From Thoreauomyces humboldtii (Eukaryota > Chytridiomycota > Chytridiomycetes > Spizellomycetales > Powellomycetaceae), in contig JADGJA010000061.1 of the NCBI GenBank assembly GCA_027596035.1, positions 1-53,191 on the forward strand: DNA of 53,191 nucleotides, read 5' to 3'. The translations under genes were made by a program, and so were the position numbers. The stretch's first letter is position 1, and each line of letters begins with the position of its first letter. The notes beneath the pieces were generated by a model. It had not been told where the DNA came from. It worked only from the letters and a program-made list of their open reading frames with translations, and searched no databases. Shown one piece after another: positions 10,756 through 23,595 of the stretch.

Positions 10756-13700
10756 TCAAGGCATGGTCCACGAGGCATAGTGCTGCTGCTGCTGGTCGGC
10801 GGCGGCGATGGCTACGGCGGCAGTGACAGCGGCGTTGGTTTGCTCCTCGGTGAAACGGTTCGACACATCCTGCTGTGCCCCGCCACTCGAGGAGTTGTCG
10901 GTCCACGTGGGAAACTGAGTCGAGGTTGAGATCACTCCGGACTTGACAGGCAGTAGAGCAGTCCGCTCAATGGGCCTATCGTCGAGGCTCAGCTTCGAGA
11001 AATCCAGTTCATCCAGGGAACCGCCACCGGTAACGGTTGCGGATGAGGACTGCGTGCGGTCGGAGACGGAAGGGGATGCAGTGTCCCGCGTGTTCCTGCG
11101 GCGAGGTGTATCTCTGCCGTTCTGGATAGGGATCGGCGATTCAGGGCCAGCGACTTTGTGCGGCTGACCAGCATTATCCCGGCTGAACAAAACGTCCGAG
11201 CGCGGCCGGATGGCCATGGTGGGGAAAGGGAACGGTTCCTCCTCTCCCGCCGTTGGGCCCTCCGTGTAAAAGATCTTTGGGCGCCAGTCCTGAGCTTCCA
11301 GCATCACACTAAACGAGGAAAGCGCATGAGCTTCCGATAGCCTTCCAGCTGTAGCATTGGTAGAAACCTACCTGGAGTTGCGGAACTTCTGGATCAGAGC
11401 GCCTTGACCCTGGATGTTGGCGTAACTAAGCGTGCAAACTTTGTCGCTGTTGAACTTTGACCTGTGCAATCATCAATGGTCAAATCAGTGCCCCCATGCA
11501 AGAGCTCATCCAAGTCTGTGTCAGCGTACCACTTCTTTCCAACTACGCGTTCGGCAAAAGACAAAATAGCCGCGGATCCGGTAAAGTTGATGAAAGCGTA
11601 GCCAACGTTGCATCGATTTTTAAAGTCCATGCGAAGGTAAAGGAAGTCGAACTCGCCCTAAAGGATGCGCAGAAACATGAATATACGTTTCACCCAAACT
11701 ACTGGAACGACCGCGCGTCGTCTAGTTACCTTGTGAGTTCGGTTGAGAAATGCGATGAGCATTTGCTAAACAAAGGAGATCGATATGTGAGTCTCGGACA
11801 CAAGATGAAGCAGATGCCCGTGGCACGTTCCTACCTGGGTATACTTGTTTGGGATATTTCGAATCATGAATGTAGTTCTAGTATCATATCCCATGGCTAA
11901 TCATTCACGCGTTAGGCGACCACATCCGTCACAATGAGTATCCGGCACGCCTTACCAATGTTGTACAGGTTCAACTCGTTAGCGACCGGAATGGAGTGCT
12001 CGTTGGGTGGAGGGACCGGCATCGGCGAACCGCTTTCTTGGATTTGGCTACCTTTCCGGAAACGAGCCGGCGACGCAGGCGGGAGGACGCGGCTCTGGGG
12101 ACCGGGGACTCGAGTGGAGTTGCTGCGTCCCAGTGGAAGTGCGGTGCGAGAGCCACCATGGTTGGCGCTCATGAGCATGGAAGTCTCGAGTTCCCGGGCA
12201 AGCGAAGCAGTCACGCAGTTGGCGGAAGCGGCTCGGCGAAGCGGGCTCGGCGGCACGGCGGGCGAGGAAGTGTCGATTTTCAGGCCCTTGTGCTTTCCGT
12301 ATTGCCAGGATCGTGCTCCCGAATGATTCTCCTGAGATGGAACCAGCAGATCAATATCAACTACACACCAGCAACCGTCAAGAGCAGTTTTCGGGCTCAC
12401 CGAAACCTGGCTGTTCATCTGGCGCACTTTGGCCTGCAAGGCCGCCTCCAGATCTGCGTCTGTTCGGTTGTAATGGACCGGAAGCTGGGAGACTGGAAGG
12501 GCAGCGCCGAAACCTCCAGACAGTGATCGCGGGAATGCGACATGGATGGGGTAGTCCTGCGGTCACGTCGGGTGAGCATCAAAGGAAAAACGTCGAACGC
12601 GTAGCAACAGAGCGTGTCCAGTCAATCCTACCTGAATCACAAGACCGTGGAGACCATCAAAGGCTTCCCTTGCAGCGCGTGTGTCCAAAAACTCGGCAGC
12701 ATAAGATATGTTGCTGCCGTATGCGAAGCTGCGAAGGAAATGAACCTTGCCGTAGGTTTCCAAAATACGCTTCAAGAATGGAATGAGCCGAAGTGGACAA
12801 ACGCCGCCCGATGGTACAAGGAGAGCAAACTCACCAAGACGGCACCGTCGTCGCGATGCGCGAGTCCGGAAAGCAGGATCTCGCCTTGATTATCGAGTAG
12901 TTCGGTCATGAAAGGGTCGAGGGAGGCACTGTCATCCCCAAAGAGCGTTACGAGTTGCTCGGAATCGACGAAATAGGTGACGTTTCGCCTTGTGCCCAGA
13001 TGCATGGAGCACAGAGCACGGAAGGCGTTCATCGAGTGGTTCAGGTCGTAGAACATGACGACAACCCCACTGTACAATCCTTGCTTGGGGCGAAACATGT
13101 ATCTGATGTCGCCGAATGACTGCCGAAACGAAACGAAGAGTCAGACTTTACATGAAATTTTCCACTGACGAACTCGGTGGTGGAGGAAGGTGCTCTCACC
13201 TGCAGGAGGGATTTCAGCTCGGCCAAGCTGATGTGTACAGGCAAGTTATCCAAGGCAATGTTGCGGGTATGGTTGATCCGACCGTGTTCCAGGGTGGGAT
13301 AATCCTCGTATGGCAGGCTCATGGGAAGGCTGCCCGAAAGGGGAAGGTACGAATCGCCACCCGAGAAGCCACCGAGGGATGTGGATTCAAGCCCCAGAGG
13401 TCCGTCTGCATGATGACTGTGCGACCTCAACCGCTGACGCGAGTGTGGCGACAACGGCGGGGTGTTGACTGCGAGGGCGAGCACGAATACCAAGATGTCA
13501 GCATCCGAGCGTTTTCTCACCAAAGGTATCGCCAAACTCGAGCTTACTTCGGTTGGAAAGTCCCAGAAAGTTACGGTCCGGGGAGTGCTGCAACGACGAA
13601 GCGGTTCCACGGTCGACGTCGATCCCATCGTATCCTGTGGGTTCTCCGTAAGGTGAATGGGCAGGGGTCGGTGGTTGAAACTGCCCGGCGGTAGCAGGAG

Positions 13701-14207
13701 CCACGAGTCGCGGTGGCGTCTGATGACCACGATCCGGAAAGCTTCCCGAGTAGCTGACGCTGCGATCGTGAGCGCGAGCGTAGTTGGTGGGAAGACTCGA
13801 GGGTTCCTGAAAGTACGGCGAGGACTTTTGCTGCTAAGAAAAACGACGAGGAGGAGGAGGAGAAGGGTTCGCGCATTCAGCTTGCGAACACAGTGGGAGG
13901 GGGAAAGAGAGAGGAAAGGGGAAAGCATGGTGGCCATTGCGCTGACCTTGACTCCCCATATGGCCTCCGTGGTGGTGGTCTCTGGATAGGAACCGACCTG
14001 GAAGCTGTTCCCGTAGTGCTCGTAGCTGGCGGAAGCGGACGAGAACGAGTCTGGGTCCCAGGGCATTCCGAGGTCGTTCTCCTTGGAGGCGAGCATGCCG
14101 CCACCGACGAGGGCCTCGGACGGGGACGACGAGGGAACGGAGACGTCGTTGAGCGCCTGCTTCAGGAGACCGGTGGTCCCGTTCCCGAAGAGCGTGTTGG
14201 GCTGCAT
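10756..14207 (-). CDS. Mei2-like RNA-binding protein (three RRMs)
   Basis: Twelve exons: 14207-13947, 13806-13521, 13468-13200, 13119-12835, 12769-12632, 12556-12401, 12331-11956, 11896-11835, 11765-11730, 11657-11530, 11461-11372, 11308-10756; 2640 nt, 879 aa. RRM1 starts at RNIALDNLPVHISLAELKSL (about 251). RRM2 starts at GEILLSGL (about 353). The C-terminal Mei2-type RRM3 (about 600-700) has MIRNIPNKYTQ, then LYLRMDFKNRCNVGYAFINF, then FNSDKVCTLSYANIQG, which are hallmark strings of Mei2 proteins. RRM3 is split by four introns at codon-exact junctions. The N-terminus and the linker before RRM3 are Ser/Pro-rich and likely disordered. In fission yeast Mei2 is the RNA-bound master switch into meiosis and is held in check through the cAMP-PKA/Pat1 route; plants have a family of homologues. 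The first donor (AAG|GTCAGC) is the least certain junction. Confidence 0.92.
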
Positions 14208-15275
14208 GGCGTGGGAAAAGGGGTTCGGCCTTGCTGAAGCGAAATGCACAACGAGATGCCGGTGGGAAGTAGCTAGGTCAAGGGGTTTTCGTTTCCCACT
14301 CGGAAGAAGCGAGACGTGTCGACGAGAGGGAGACGACGAGAGAGAGAGAGAGAGAGACACGAGGAAAAGGGAAGGAAGAAGATTGTGCCGAGGGGGAGAG
14401 AGCAGCAGGAAGTCGGACTCCCCAAAAAGGAGGAGAAAAGAGAGACAGAGAGAGAGAGCGAAAGGATGCAGACAGGGCCTCTCCTCTATACAAGCGTTGG
14501 CCTGGTGTTCTGCTCTCTTTCCTTTGCCTTCCCAACACGGAGAGGAGAAGGAGAGGAGAGGGGGAGTGGAAAGCGTCGGGGAACAGGGGCCCAGCACTAT
14601 CTACTCACTAGAGTGGGAATGTGTGTGTGAGTGTGTGTGTGTGTGTGTCGTGGGGTGCTGGCGAACGAACGAGGGCAAGGAACAGCAGGAACAGAGGAAA
14701 GGGCAAAAAAAGGCGATCATCGTCCATCGCACACAACCCGAGGCATATTCCGTGATTGCGCGATTGGAAATGCACCCTTGTGCTACCGTGATACAGATAG
14801 GGTTCTCAGAAACCACATGTCAGAGGCCTAGGGGTTCGAGCCGGCGGGGGAAAGCCTGCTCAATCCTGGCTCATTCAGGTGCTCCTGCAGCAGGGCATTC
14901 GGACAGCAACCATAGCCGAAGAAGTGCAGAATTGTCAACGATTTCTTTGATGTTGCCGGCATCAGTCCGGCTGCCCTAGCAGTCTCAACCGAATACAATG
15001 ATCGCTAGCTTGTTTTGGGAGCGTGCGCGGTGCCCTTGTGGAGGCCAACCTTGCAAGAAACCGCACGACGGAAGCCTGGGACCCCTAGCCTGGGAAGCAG
15101 TGCTATCAGGCGCTGTCGGGAAAAAATCTGACTGCTGCATGTTGTGAACTTGTCCGAATGGCCAGAAGTTCTTTCCTCACGTTCGCACCCTTGGACCTGT
15201 TTCTCTGCCACCCCCCATCTCCACAACGAGTAACTTGAAAAGAACTTCATCTCATCGTCTCTCGTGGTTGCTGGC
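14208..15275. other. Divergent promoter region of the Mei2-like gene and UBC9
   Basis: No gene seen. The strand is purine-rich around 14310-14580, with a GA dinucleotide run at about 14339-14356 and a GT run at 14620-14648. Both genes start outward from this 1.07-kb spacer, so it should hold their promoters. A GGTTCGAGCC word at 14831 resembles a pol III B box, but no tRNA folds around it. Confidence 0.55.
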
Positions 15276-15988
15276 ATGTCGAACCCAATTTGTCAAGCGC
15301 GGCTCGCCGAAGAGCGCAAGCAGTGGAGAAAGGACCATCGTAAGTTTTCTCCAGTTTCCCACGCTCTGAGTACTTTGGACTAACTTCTGGGACAACGACG
15401 ATAAGCATTCGGATTCTGGGCGAAACCTGGAAAAAAGCCGGACAACACCCTGGATCTCGCCAAGTGGGCAGTTGGCATCCCGGGTACGTACAGGAGAAGA
15501 AATACATCGCACGTGGGCACGAAGGAGTTGGTTCTTCAGTGCCTATGGGATTGTTAGCCAAGAGCAAGAGGAAAGGGATGGACAGTGGCTGGGACAATCA
15601 TGCTATCGGCTATGGTCTCATCCGAAATTCTTTGAACTTGTCAACAGGAAAGGCCAACACTTCGTGGGAAGGCGGTGTATATACTCTCACAATGACGTTC
15701 CCCGACGATTACCCACAGAAACCACCCAAGATTCAGTTTCCTCCAAAATTCTTTCACCCGAACATCTATCCATCCGGCACCGTCTGTCTGTCCATCCTTG
15801 ACGAGGAAAAGGATTGGAAGCCTTCCATCACCATCAAGCAGATCCTTCTCGGCATCCAGGACCTTCTCGACGATCCCAACCTCGACTCGCCCGCACAGCA
15901 GGATGCCTACGTTATGCTCAAGCGGGACAAGCAATCCTATATCAAGCGGGTCAAGGCCCAGGCGAGGGAGTACGCGGCAAAGGAGTGA
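15276..15988 (+). CDS. UBC9: SUMO-conjugating enzyme Ubc9
   Basis: E2 enzyme that carries SUMO as a thioester and passes it to lysines on target proteins, mainly in the nucleus. Three exons: 15276-15339, 15406-15483, 15648-15988; 160 aa, the usual Ubc9 length. The UBC fold is complete: N-terminal helix ([18 protein letters not shown]), HPN motif, and the catalytic Cys94 in [11 protein letters not shown]. The Ubc9-typical stretch [20 protein letters not shown] follows. The basic N-terminal helix is the SUMO/E1-binding face in this family. Start: first ATG of the exon, matching the family start. The second intron is long for this locus (164 nt). Confidence 0.97.
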
Positions 15989-16379
15989 GCTTCCACGTGG
16001 GAATTCCGTAGAAATGCGGGAGGGATAACAGCAGGAGGCCGTCGTTTGTGCCCGGCGCACGGATCGAGGGATAGAATGTGATGGTCGTGGAGGGAGGATG
16101 TGCTTAGTGGAGGTTTGCTAGTATTACGTCCGGGACGAGTGATGAGTGAGCGCATACACCCGGTTCTAGATAGTAATTTGCATCAGGACTTGGTGTAGGC
16201 TTGAGGCAGTCACGCTCTCGCTATCGCCCCCAATCTATGCTCAGACCCGTCCAACTCGTATGCGCAACGCCCAGTTTTCACCACGAAGCTCGTCGACCAT
16301 GGCGCCACGCAAAGGCTGGCCGCGGTCGGAAGAAATGACCCGAGAAACCCAAGGAAGTCATCGCAAGTCAATCCGCCCA
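15989..16379. other. Convergent spacer between UBC9 and the cornichon gene
   Basis: About 390 bases holding the 3' ends of both genes. No coding frame, tRNA or repeat is seen. Confidence 0.5.
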
Positions 16380-17146
16380 TTATCCGAGCAGAAGAGAAAC
16401 AATCATACGGTAAAGATCTGAGAGAGTAAAGTGGTGAGGCGGTGGCTCTGTTTTTCAAAATCCTAACCAAAGACCTGCGCAAACCCCGAAACTCACAGTA
16501 GAAGAAGGTAAACAGATAAAATCCGAGCTTGATGAAGCATTCCTTTTTGTGTTGGGGCAGAGTTCGGAAGATTTCCGTCGCATCGTATAGGTGACGGTTG
16601 TTTATCACTCTGTTGAGCGGTTCCGCTGTCAGTTTCTCCACGTTTTAACCAGGTACCCAAGCCAAATTCGGTTTCTCACTGATTGATGTGATACGCTAGC
16701 AGCGGAGTGTTCATCAACATCGCTATCCAGCTTCCGCTCAGAAGGAACGTGAGCCACAGGAACGCATGCACAGCCTTCTCCGGAATGACGAACTGACGGA
16801 AAGCTCAGGTCAGTTTCCTTTCCCGTCCGGAGCTAGCTCCCTCCCCAGTTGTCAAAGGTTATTCCATACGGTGTTCAGCCGGTTGCAAAGGTCGATGGGG
16901 TTGATGTAATCGCATTCCAGATCCGAGAACATTATGCTCTATTGGGGGAATGTGAGAAAGCGGCCAAGACAATCCTAGACGATCACAGCAACATACGAAG
17001 AACACCATGCCGAAGAGCAGCATGGCGGCCGTCGCCAATGCGAACAGGAACAGGTACTAAACGGGAAGCGCATTAAGATCAGTATTTGCAAGTCGTTTGC
17101 GCCCTAAGCCTGCATCGTTTCTTACTCCCTCCGTTGTCATGCTCAT
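16380..17146 (-). CDS. ERV14: Cornichon/Erv14 ER cargo receptor
   Basis: Membrane cargo receptor that loads transmembrane proteins into COPII vesicles leaving the ER. Six exons: 17146-17126, 17056-16997, 16938-16870, 16792-16680, 16609-16497, 16417-16380; 414 nt, 137 aa, the usual Erv14 size. Family landmarks are in order: LECDYINPIDLCNRLN after TM1, AFLWLTFLLSGSWIAML (TM2), then LYDATEIFRTL, and KLGFYLFTFFYYLYRMIVSL (TM3) at the C-terminus. Five introns of 58-79 nt make it the most intron-dense small gene in the window. An alternative in-frame start lies two codons downstream, at 17140. Confidence 0.95.
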
Positions 17147-17876
17147 GATGGGCGGATTGGCAGTTTATAAGGGTATGGAACCAAGGCTGTTGTGGGAGCA
17201 CGATTGGCTTCAATATGGTGCTGAGAAGGAAAACGGGCAAACGAGCACGGCCACTAACTAGCATGACGTAAGCGAGGCCGATCTGCGTCTCTCGAAAAGA
17301 ACAGAACATTTCTTATTTCTGATTAGGTTCTGCGCGGTTGGCGAGAGGTCCTTAGCCCAGATTAGGTTCTGCCGGTGACTCGAATCTACCTTCTAATCTA
17401 TTCGCGTCTACTGTGCCTTCTAATTCGGTCGGTAATTTACAACTTCGCAAGCCCTATGCTTGTTTCGACTGCGGGCAGTACTGCAAGCCCTATGCTTTGT
17501 TTCGACTGCGGGCAGTAATACTACTCAACGAGGATTCAAAGTTCATAGCGAGCAGAACAGGTTCGCGAAAAGAAAAAGAAGGTCGACGCCTCGGCAGCAT
17601 TTCTTCAGCGACTTGGAAGTCGGAAGCTTGGGATGGAAGCGCGCCTGCCGTCCTCAGCGTGTCCGAGAGGGACGGCGCCTCTATGTCCGAATGTCGTGCC
17701 TTCCCCGTGGTTTTCCCAGCGTTTTCCTTCTTCCTCTTGTCCGTGACACCGCAGCCACTAGCCAAACCCCTTCGACGGGAAGCAGGGACGATTATAGGGG
17801 GACGACATAGCGAGCGGAAAGACAAGGGACACGCCTGAACGCTCCTTCCTCTCCCTCTTTTTATCCGACACAGAAG
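17147..17876. other. Divergent spacer upstream of the cornichon and BRCT genes
   Basis: No gene supported. It contains a short direct repeat (17447-17517, listed separately) and a repeated GATTAGGTTCTGC word (about 17324 and 17361). The right end reads TATCCGACACAG then AAG before the ATG at 17877, which looks like the acceptor of a 5' UTR intron of the next gene. Confidence 0.5.
17447..17517. repeat. Tandem duplication of a 34/35-bp unit
   Basis: The unit running from GCAAGCCCTATGCTT to CGACTGCGGGCAGTA occurs at 17447-17480 and again at 17483-17517, nearly identical except for one extra T in the second copy. Two copies with a 2-bp join look like a recent local duplication. Confidence 0.85.
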
Positions 17877-20800
17877 ATGGCTCCGAACAACGAGGACTCT
17901 TCTCCAACGGACAGGAGGGACAACATACCCCGCGGCACGCCAATGCCTTCAACATCGCAGGCACAGTCGTTCGAACCATCTTTCAGCAATCCTCTACTCC
18001 CTCAAAGCCATCATAAGATGGTCAACCCTTGCGGTTGGTCATTTGGAATGAACCCCACACCTACTACCCCGAACGCCCCGATTTCTGATGGGCAGCAGCA
18101 GCAGCAACGCACTCCCACCCCGACCTTGCCTCTCCTAACTTTTGTGCCACCGGAAGAGATCGTCAAGGTAGAACCCGCGGACGTCAGCGATATACTTCAG
18201 GAGGCACCATCGGACGGACAACCAACGCCTATCAGTGAACGCCGTAACGATCTCTCAGGTCCATCGAGTTCGGAACAAGTCGGAGATGAGATGAGCCCAC
18301 AGACCAGGGAGCAAACACCCGTGGCGTCAGGTCTTGTTCAAGAGCTCCAACGGAAAATGGATCAGCAATCAGAGCAAGGCGACGCTCTTCGATCGAAAAT
18401 GGTGCTACTGATTGAGAACCAAACGGAATACGCCGACCGTGAGCTTGCATATAAGCAGGAAATCGACGCTTTGCAGTCCAAATTGGGCCGCGTCGTCGGC
18501 ATTCAAGACATGGACACTCAGCTAGAAGAGCCGCACATGGAGCTTACTCAGGCTTCGACGCAAATGGATGTTGATGAGACGCGATCGGAGGACGGTTCTG
18601 TGCAGCTCTCCATCCAGTTCGGAGAAGGGACCCACGTCTCGGTGGTGGAGGCACAGAATCGCGAACTTCTTGCGCAAGTTGCGTCACTTAACGCACAGCT
18701 CGCGGATGTGCAGTCGCGATTTGATATCACCGCTACCGACTTTGATCAGCGCATGTCGGAGATGGTTTCGGAGGCCGATCTCATGTCGGATCGTTTGCAA
18801 TTTGGACATGAGGAATCGGAAGACCTCAAAAGGCGTGTCAGAGAACTTGAAGATGCGTCGGCTCAGCAAGTTATCGAGAAAGCTTCTGCCTTGCAAGAGC
18901 TTGTCTCCTCTCGTGAGGTCGTGGCCCGGCTGAAGGGACGTCACGATGACCTTGCTCGAGAAGCACGAGCCGAACATGCCGCAAAAGACGAGCGGCTAGC
19001 TCTGTTCATGAATCAGGAGGCCGAACTTCTCGAGGAACGCGATCGCTTGCGAATTGCGGACAATTCCCACATTGCGCGAATTGCGGCTTTGGAGGCGTCG
19101 CACCAGAAGTATTCTACATCTCAGCAGGCTGAGATAGTTCAGTTGAAGGAGGCGTTAGCCATTGGGAATAAGAAGTGGCTCGCTTTGCAAGCTCGCCCGT
19201 CAACGCCCCCGTCATCGAAAGACAATGCATCTCATGAAAGGATTCTCATTCTGACACGAGACTTGGCCAAGGTGGCCGAGGAGCGAGATCGCTTACGGAC
19301 GTCGAAAAGTTTGAAGGTCGCCCAAATCTCAGCGCTCGAAGCCGCTCATGCGAAGCTAAACCTGACAGTCGGTGCCCGCGCTGCCGAGTGCGATGCCTTG
19401 AAAATTAAGCTCGAGGAGTCGGCGGCTCGGATCGCAGTTTCTGCAGCGGAGCACGCTGCCCACAGAACTGTGCTCGAGCAAAACAAAAGACTTGCTGACG
19501 GCCAGGCAAGCGAGATCAAGGCTGCCACGAGGCTGGTCGCCCAATTAGAGGAAGATAAATCCAGGATTAGTGCCGAGAGTGAAGCCTGGCGGGAGCGCAG
19601 TTTGCAAGTGGCGAATGAGGCTGCTCGAGAGGTGTCTGAGCTAAAGGCTCGGTTCAACACTGATCTATTCAATGGAAAGGAAGAAATCAAAATTCTCGCC
19701 GAGAAGCTTATGACTGCTGATGCCCAGACAAGGGAGTCTGAAGCGACGCGCGAAACCCTTGAAGCTTCCTTGCACCGGCAAAGAACAGAAATAGCTTCTA
19801 TCATCGAAGAGAAAACCGCTCGGATTGAAGCGGTGGAACGCGAGCTTGCTTCTCAGACCGAGCAGCTTCGCCTGGCTGAGTCCAGCTGGACCGTAGAACA
19901 GACCGCTGACCGAAACTTGGTGAAAAGCTTAACAATCGAACTGGACGCTGCGCGGCTTTCGCGAGATGAGGGTTGCGCAAAGCGCGTGAAACTAGGCGCG
20001 GAGCACGATGCTGCGTTGAAGCAACTTAAGGACGACCTTGATTCCCGAAGAGAAGCCTTAAGCGCAGCCGAGGATCGAGCAAATGGGGAACAAACCCAGC
20101 TCAAAGCCGCCATTTCACGTCTGCAGGCAGATTTTGATCAGCAGACGCTCTCGCATGAGGGAGCACTTCAGGCTCGCTCGCTTGAACTTTTGTCACTGCA
20201 GTCATTATGCGACGAAGTCAGCATCTCTCGACAAGCTTTGGAAGCGGACGTGGCTTCCCGAGAAGCCCAAATTGCGGAACTCCAAGCGTCTAATGAGCAA
20301 ACCGCTTTGCAAAGCACCGAAAATTCAGAGAAACTTCAGGATCTCGAGATGACGCTGGCCCGAGAGCGAGCGGACGCCGCCGCTGCTTCAGCATCGCAAA
20401 TCATGGTGCGTGAGACCCTCGAGAGCCGCTTACGAGAGTTAGAGGTCGATCTAGGAACTGCACGCGCCGAGGGCAAAGCAATGCTGGATCTGGAACAGGA
20501 GCGCGCTTCCTGCGCTTTGGCAGCGCACGAACTTGTGGTTTCGGGCCTTAAATCGCAAGTGACAGGAGCGGAGTCACGAGAGCAAGATCTTCTTACCCAG
20601 CTCCAGGAAACACGCGAGCTTCTGACTACGCACGATGCTGCACGAGCAGCGTTGGAGAAGCGCCTGTGCCAAGCTGAAACGGATCGCGATGCCATGCGGG
20701 ATCAGAGCGAGGCCATGCGGGAACAGAAAGAGCTCGCAGCAGGGGCACACGAGATCGTCGTTTCTGAACTGAACGAGAAAATCAACGAATTCAAGGCGCG

Positions 20801-23472
20801 CGTGGAAGATCTCACGGAACAGCTTGCCGCAATGAGTCAGAAAGCAGATAAGCAAGAAGCAATCGCTCAGGATGCCTTGCACCGCACCCAAGTGATTACT
20901 GCTTCTCGAGAAGAGGCTATTCGAAAAAGCAACGAGGCCACTACCGTGCACCTGGAGGCTGTCGAACGGCTCGAGGGAACTCTTCAGAAGCAGGCAACGC
21001 GTATAGGAGAACTTGACCGAGAAATCGTCGATCAGCGTCAGCGCGCCTCGGATGCTGCGGCCGCGCTCGAGGGCCAGGTCGAGGACTGGAAGTCGAAGGA
21101 ACTACAGGCTCTTGACAGGTTGACAGAGGCGGAGTCTGAGCTCGTCCAGGCACAAAACCGCGCCAAGTCTCAGCTGAGAGCGCATAACGAGGAGATTGAA
21201 GTTCTGGAAGCCAAGGTCCATGTCGCAGCTGGAAGGGTTTCTGAGCTCGAAGTTCAGTTGTCAGCTGGGGAACACAAGGCTGCAGAGGATCTCCGTACGC
21301 ATAAAGCAGTGGTCCTGTCTCTCAACGATGACTTGGCTCATGCTAAATCCGAAGTTGCCGATAAAACGCAAGACCTGGCCAACCTGAGACAGATCCAGGC
21401 GGAACTTGAGATATCGGCGGAAGAACGGCAGACGGTATTGACCGGTGTACTTGCTTCCCTGGAGACCGAGCGTCTTAAATGGGAAACTGCCCAAACGGAA
21501 CACGAGACTGCCATTGCTCAATTGCAACGAGATAACAATGGCAAGGCCGACCAGATTGCGCTTCTGAGGCTTGAAACTGGCAGGTGTGGAGAAGAGATCA
21601 CCACTCTTACAGCCGACGTCGAGGATCGGAACGACAAGATTGCTATTATTCAGAAGCGCTTCGATGAGGCACAGGATGCTGCAACGACCTCGAAAATGAG
21701 GATCGAGCAGCTGGAGGCCGATCACAATGACATCAAAACTAAATATGATGTGAGCCTCCGTGATCTTCAGGAGACCCTTGCAGCCCTCAAACAGCAAACG
21801 GCATTGGCTGAGAGTTGGAAGGAAAAGTGCGATGCTGTCCGAATTGAGCATGAAGCTGCGGCTAACGAGGCTACAGAGGTCCTGCAAGGGACGCAGACCC
21901 AGTTAGAGGATGCCATCGACGCAAAAAACAGACTTGCTGTCAGGCTGGCCGCTGCCGAGCAGGATCGGGAAACAGTGGAATTTAATGTTGTGCAGTTGAA
22001 GGAACACTTGTTGCTTGAGAAGGAAGAACGGGTCGGTGCGGAACGTGCCTTGAAGGTTAATCGAGAGGAGCTCGTCGTCGCGCAACGCTCGGTTGGGGAG
22101 CTTTCGAACTCCGCGCAGAAAACCGCCGAAGAACACCTGGAAGCTTTAAGCAATCTCAAGCTCGCTCACGCCGCCGAGCTTTCTGAAGAGCATCGAAAGC
22201 TTCAGCACGCGCTTTTAGCAACCAAATCTGCTGAAACGGCCTTAAGCGTTTTGCAAAGCGAAAAAGCTTCCGCACGGGACGTCGACCGTGCTCGAATCGC
22301 GGAGCTAGAGCAAAGCGCTGCAGACATGGCAGATGTACATGCTTCGGAGCTCACAGCGTTCAAGGAAGCTTACAGAGCTGACGTGGAAAGGGCGGCGATG
22401 GAAAACGAAACTTTGCAAGAGACAATTTACGATGCTCACGCAGAAACCATGTCGCTGACCGCGGAACGCGATGCAGCGGTAGCCAAACTCAAAGCTTTCC
22501 AGGCCGCGGAAACGGTCGAGAACCAACAAGTTTCGCCGTCTGCTCCACCGGCTCCAGGCTCAGGCAAACGTACCCGAAAAGACGGTAACCATTTAGCTCT
22601 CATCCCTGAACCATCGCCAAAGCGTCAGCGCAGCACAGCCCCAGACTTTATGACGCCTATGCCCATTGAGAAAAATCGAGGTTCCACTACGTCCTCTGGT
22701 AGGTCGACGGCCCAAAGCGTCGACTCGCGCAAGCTCGTGTTTGCCTTGTCTGGATTTAAGGAGGGGACGGCATTCGACCAGTCTTTGAAGAAAAAAATCA
22801 TCAAACTCGCGAAAAGCCTTGGTGCCACGATAATGCCCAACCTCAAGGATTGGAATTCGGCGATTACCCACCTCGTGTCGCCATCTAGTTCCAGGACATT
22901 AAAGACTTTTGCGGCCGCACTTACTCATGCTTGGATTATCGTTGATCCCAGCTGGATTCACTTGTCCGAGCAAAGGTGAGTAGATAATTTGAGTAATGAA
23001 CAAGCCCACCCTCTTTTTCTTACGAGGTTCCTCAAACTTTGCAGAGGTGCATGGCAGGATGAAATGCCGTACGGCTTCCTTAGCAAAGCAACTCCGTTTA
23101 AAGGTACCGCCGGCCGAGATACAGTATCGCCGGCCGAAATGTTAACCGAGTACCTCATTCCTGTCAGACGTCAAGTTCTACATGGCTCCATCTTTCAAAG
23201 AAGCAAAGGACTACCATTACGACTACGCTAGGTGTCTGCTCCTGAACGGTCGAGCGACTCTTGTTGACTCCGCCGAGGAAGCGGAAGTCGTGCTGAAGGA
23301 TACAGCTGACCGGACGGCGTTCCCTACTGATAGCATGGACTGGAATGCGTTTGCTAACAAGATACCTCAACCGACGATCGGACATCCTCAAGCTGCATCA
23401 GTTGCACCGCGAAGCTCGATCGGTGTTACCCCTTCTCCCAAGACAAGGCCAGCTGGGAAGCTGCGGGATTAG
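17877..23472 (+). CDS. Giant coiled-coil protein with C-terminal BRCT domains
   Basis: Three exons: 17877-22975 (5.1 kb in one exon), 23045-23103, 23168-23472; 5463 nt, 1820 aa. Residues 1-150 are Pro/Ser/Gln-rich and look disordered. About 160-1540 is almost unbroken heptad-like coiled coil rich in Glu, Ala, Leu and Lys. A basic patch follows (GKRTRK and PSPKRQR, likely nuclear localisation). The C-terminus has a BRCT domain (about 1619-1700: LVFALSGF, GATIMPNLKDWNSAITHLV, HAWIIVDPSWIHLS) and a second, weaker BRCT-like unit (about 1700-1790: VKFYMAPSF, YARCLLLNGRATLVDSAEEA). BRCT pairs read phosphoserine marks in DNA-damage and replication proteins. I do not recognise a named homologue with this long-rod design. 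A structural role in the nucleus or spindle is only a guess. Shorter proteins such as TopBP1 or MDC1 differ in layout. Confidence 0.9.
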
Positions 23473-23595
23473 GATAGTTTCTACATAAGCTTTTGTGTTT
23501 TTGAATGCAATGTCTGGTCTTTCGGACACGGTTCCCTGCGTCCTCGCGTCGCAAGGATCTTCAAGATGTTTTCCTATAAGGTCCGTCACTTTAGC

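Noticed and set aside
14821..14850. Pol III B-box word GGTTCGAGCC
   Set aside because: No T-arm, D-arm or acceptor pairing can be built around it, so it is not called a tRNA or SINE.
17413..17838. Plus-strand frame of 141 codons before the BRCT gene
   Set aside because: It translates the 34-bp tandem duplication and has no domain. Better explained as promoter and 5' UTR.
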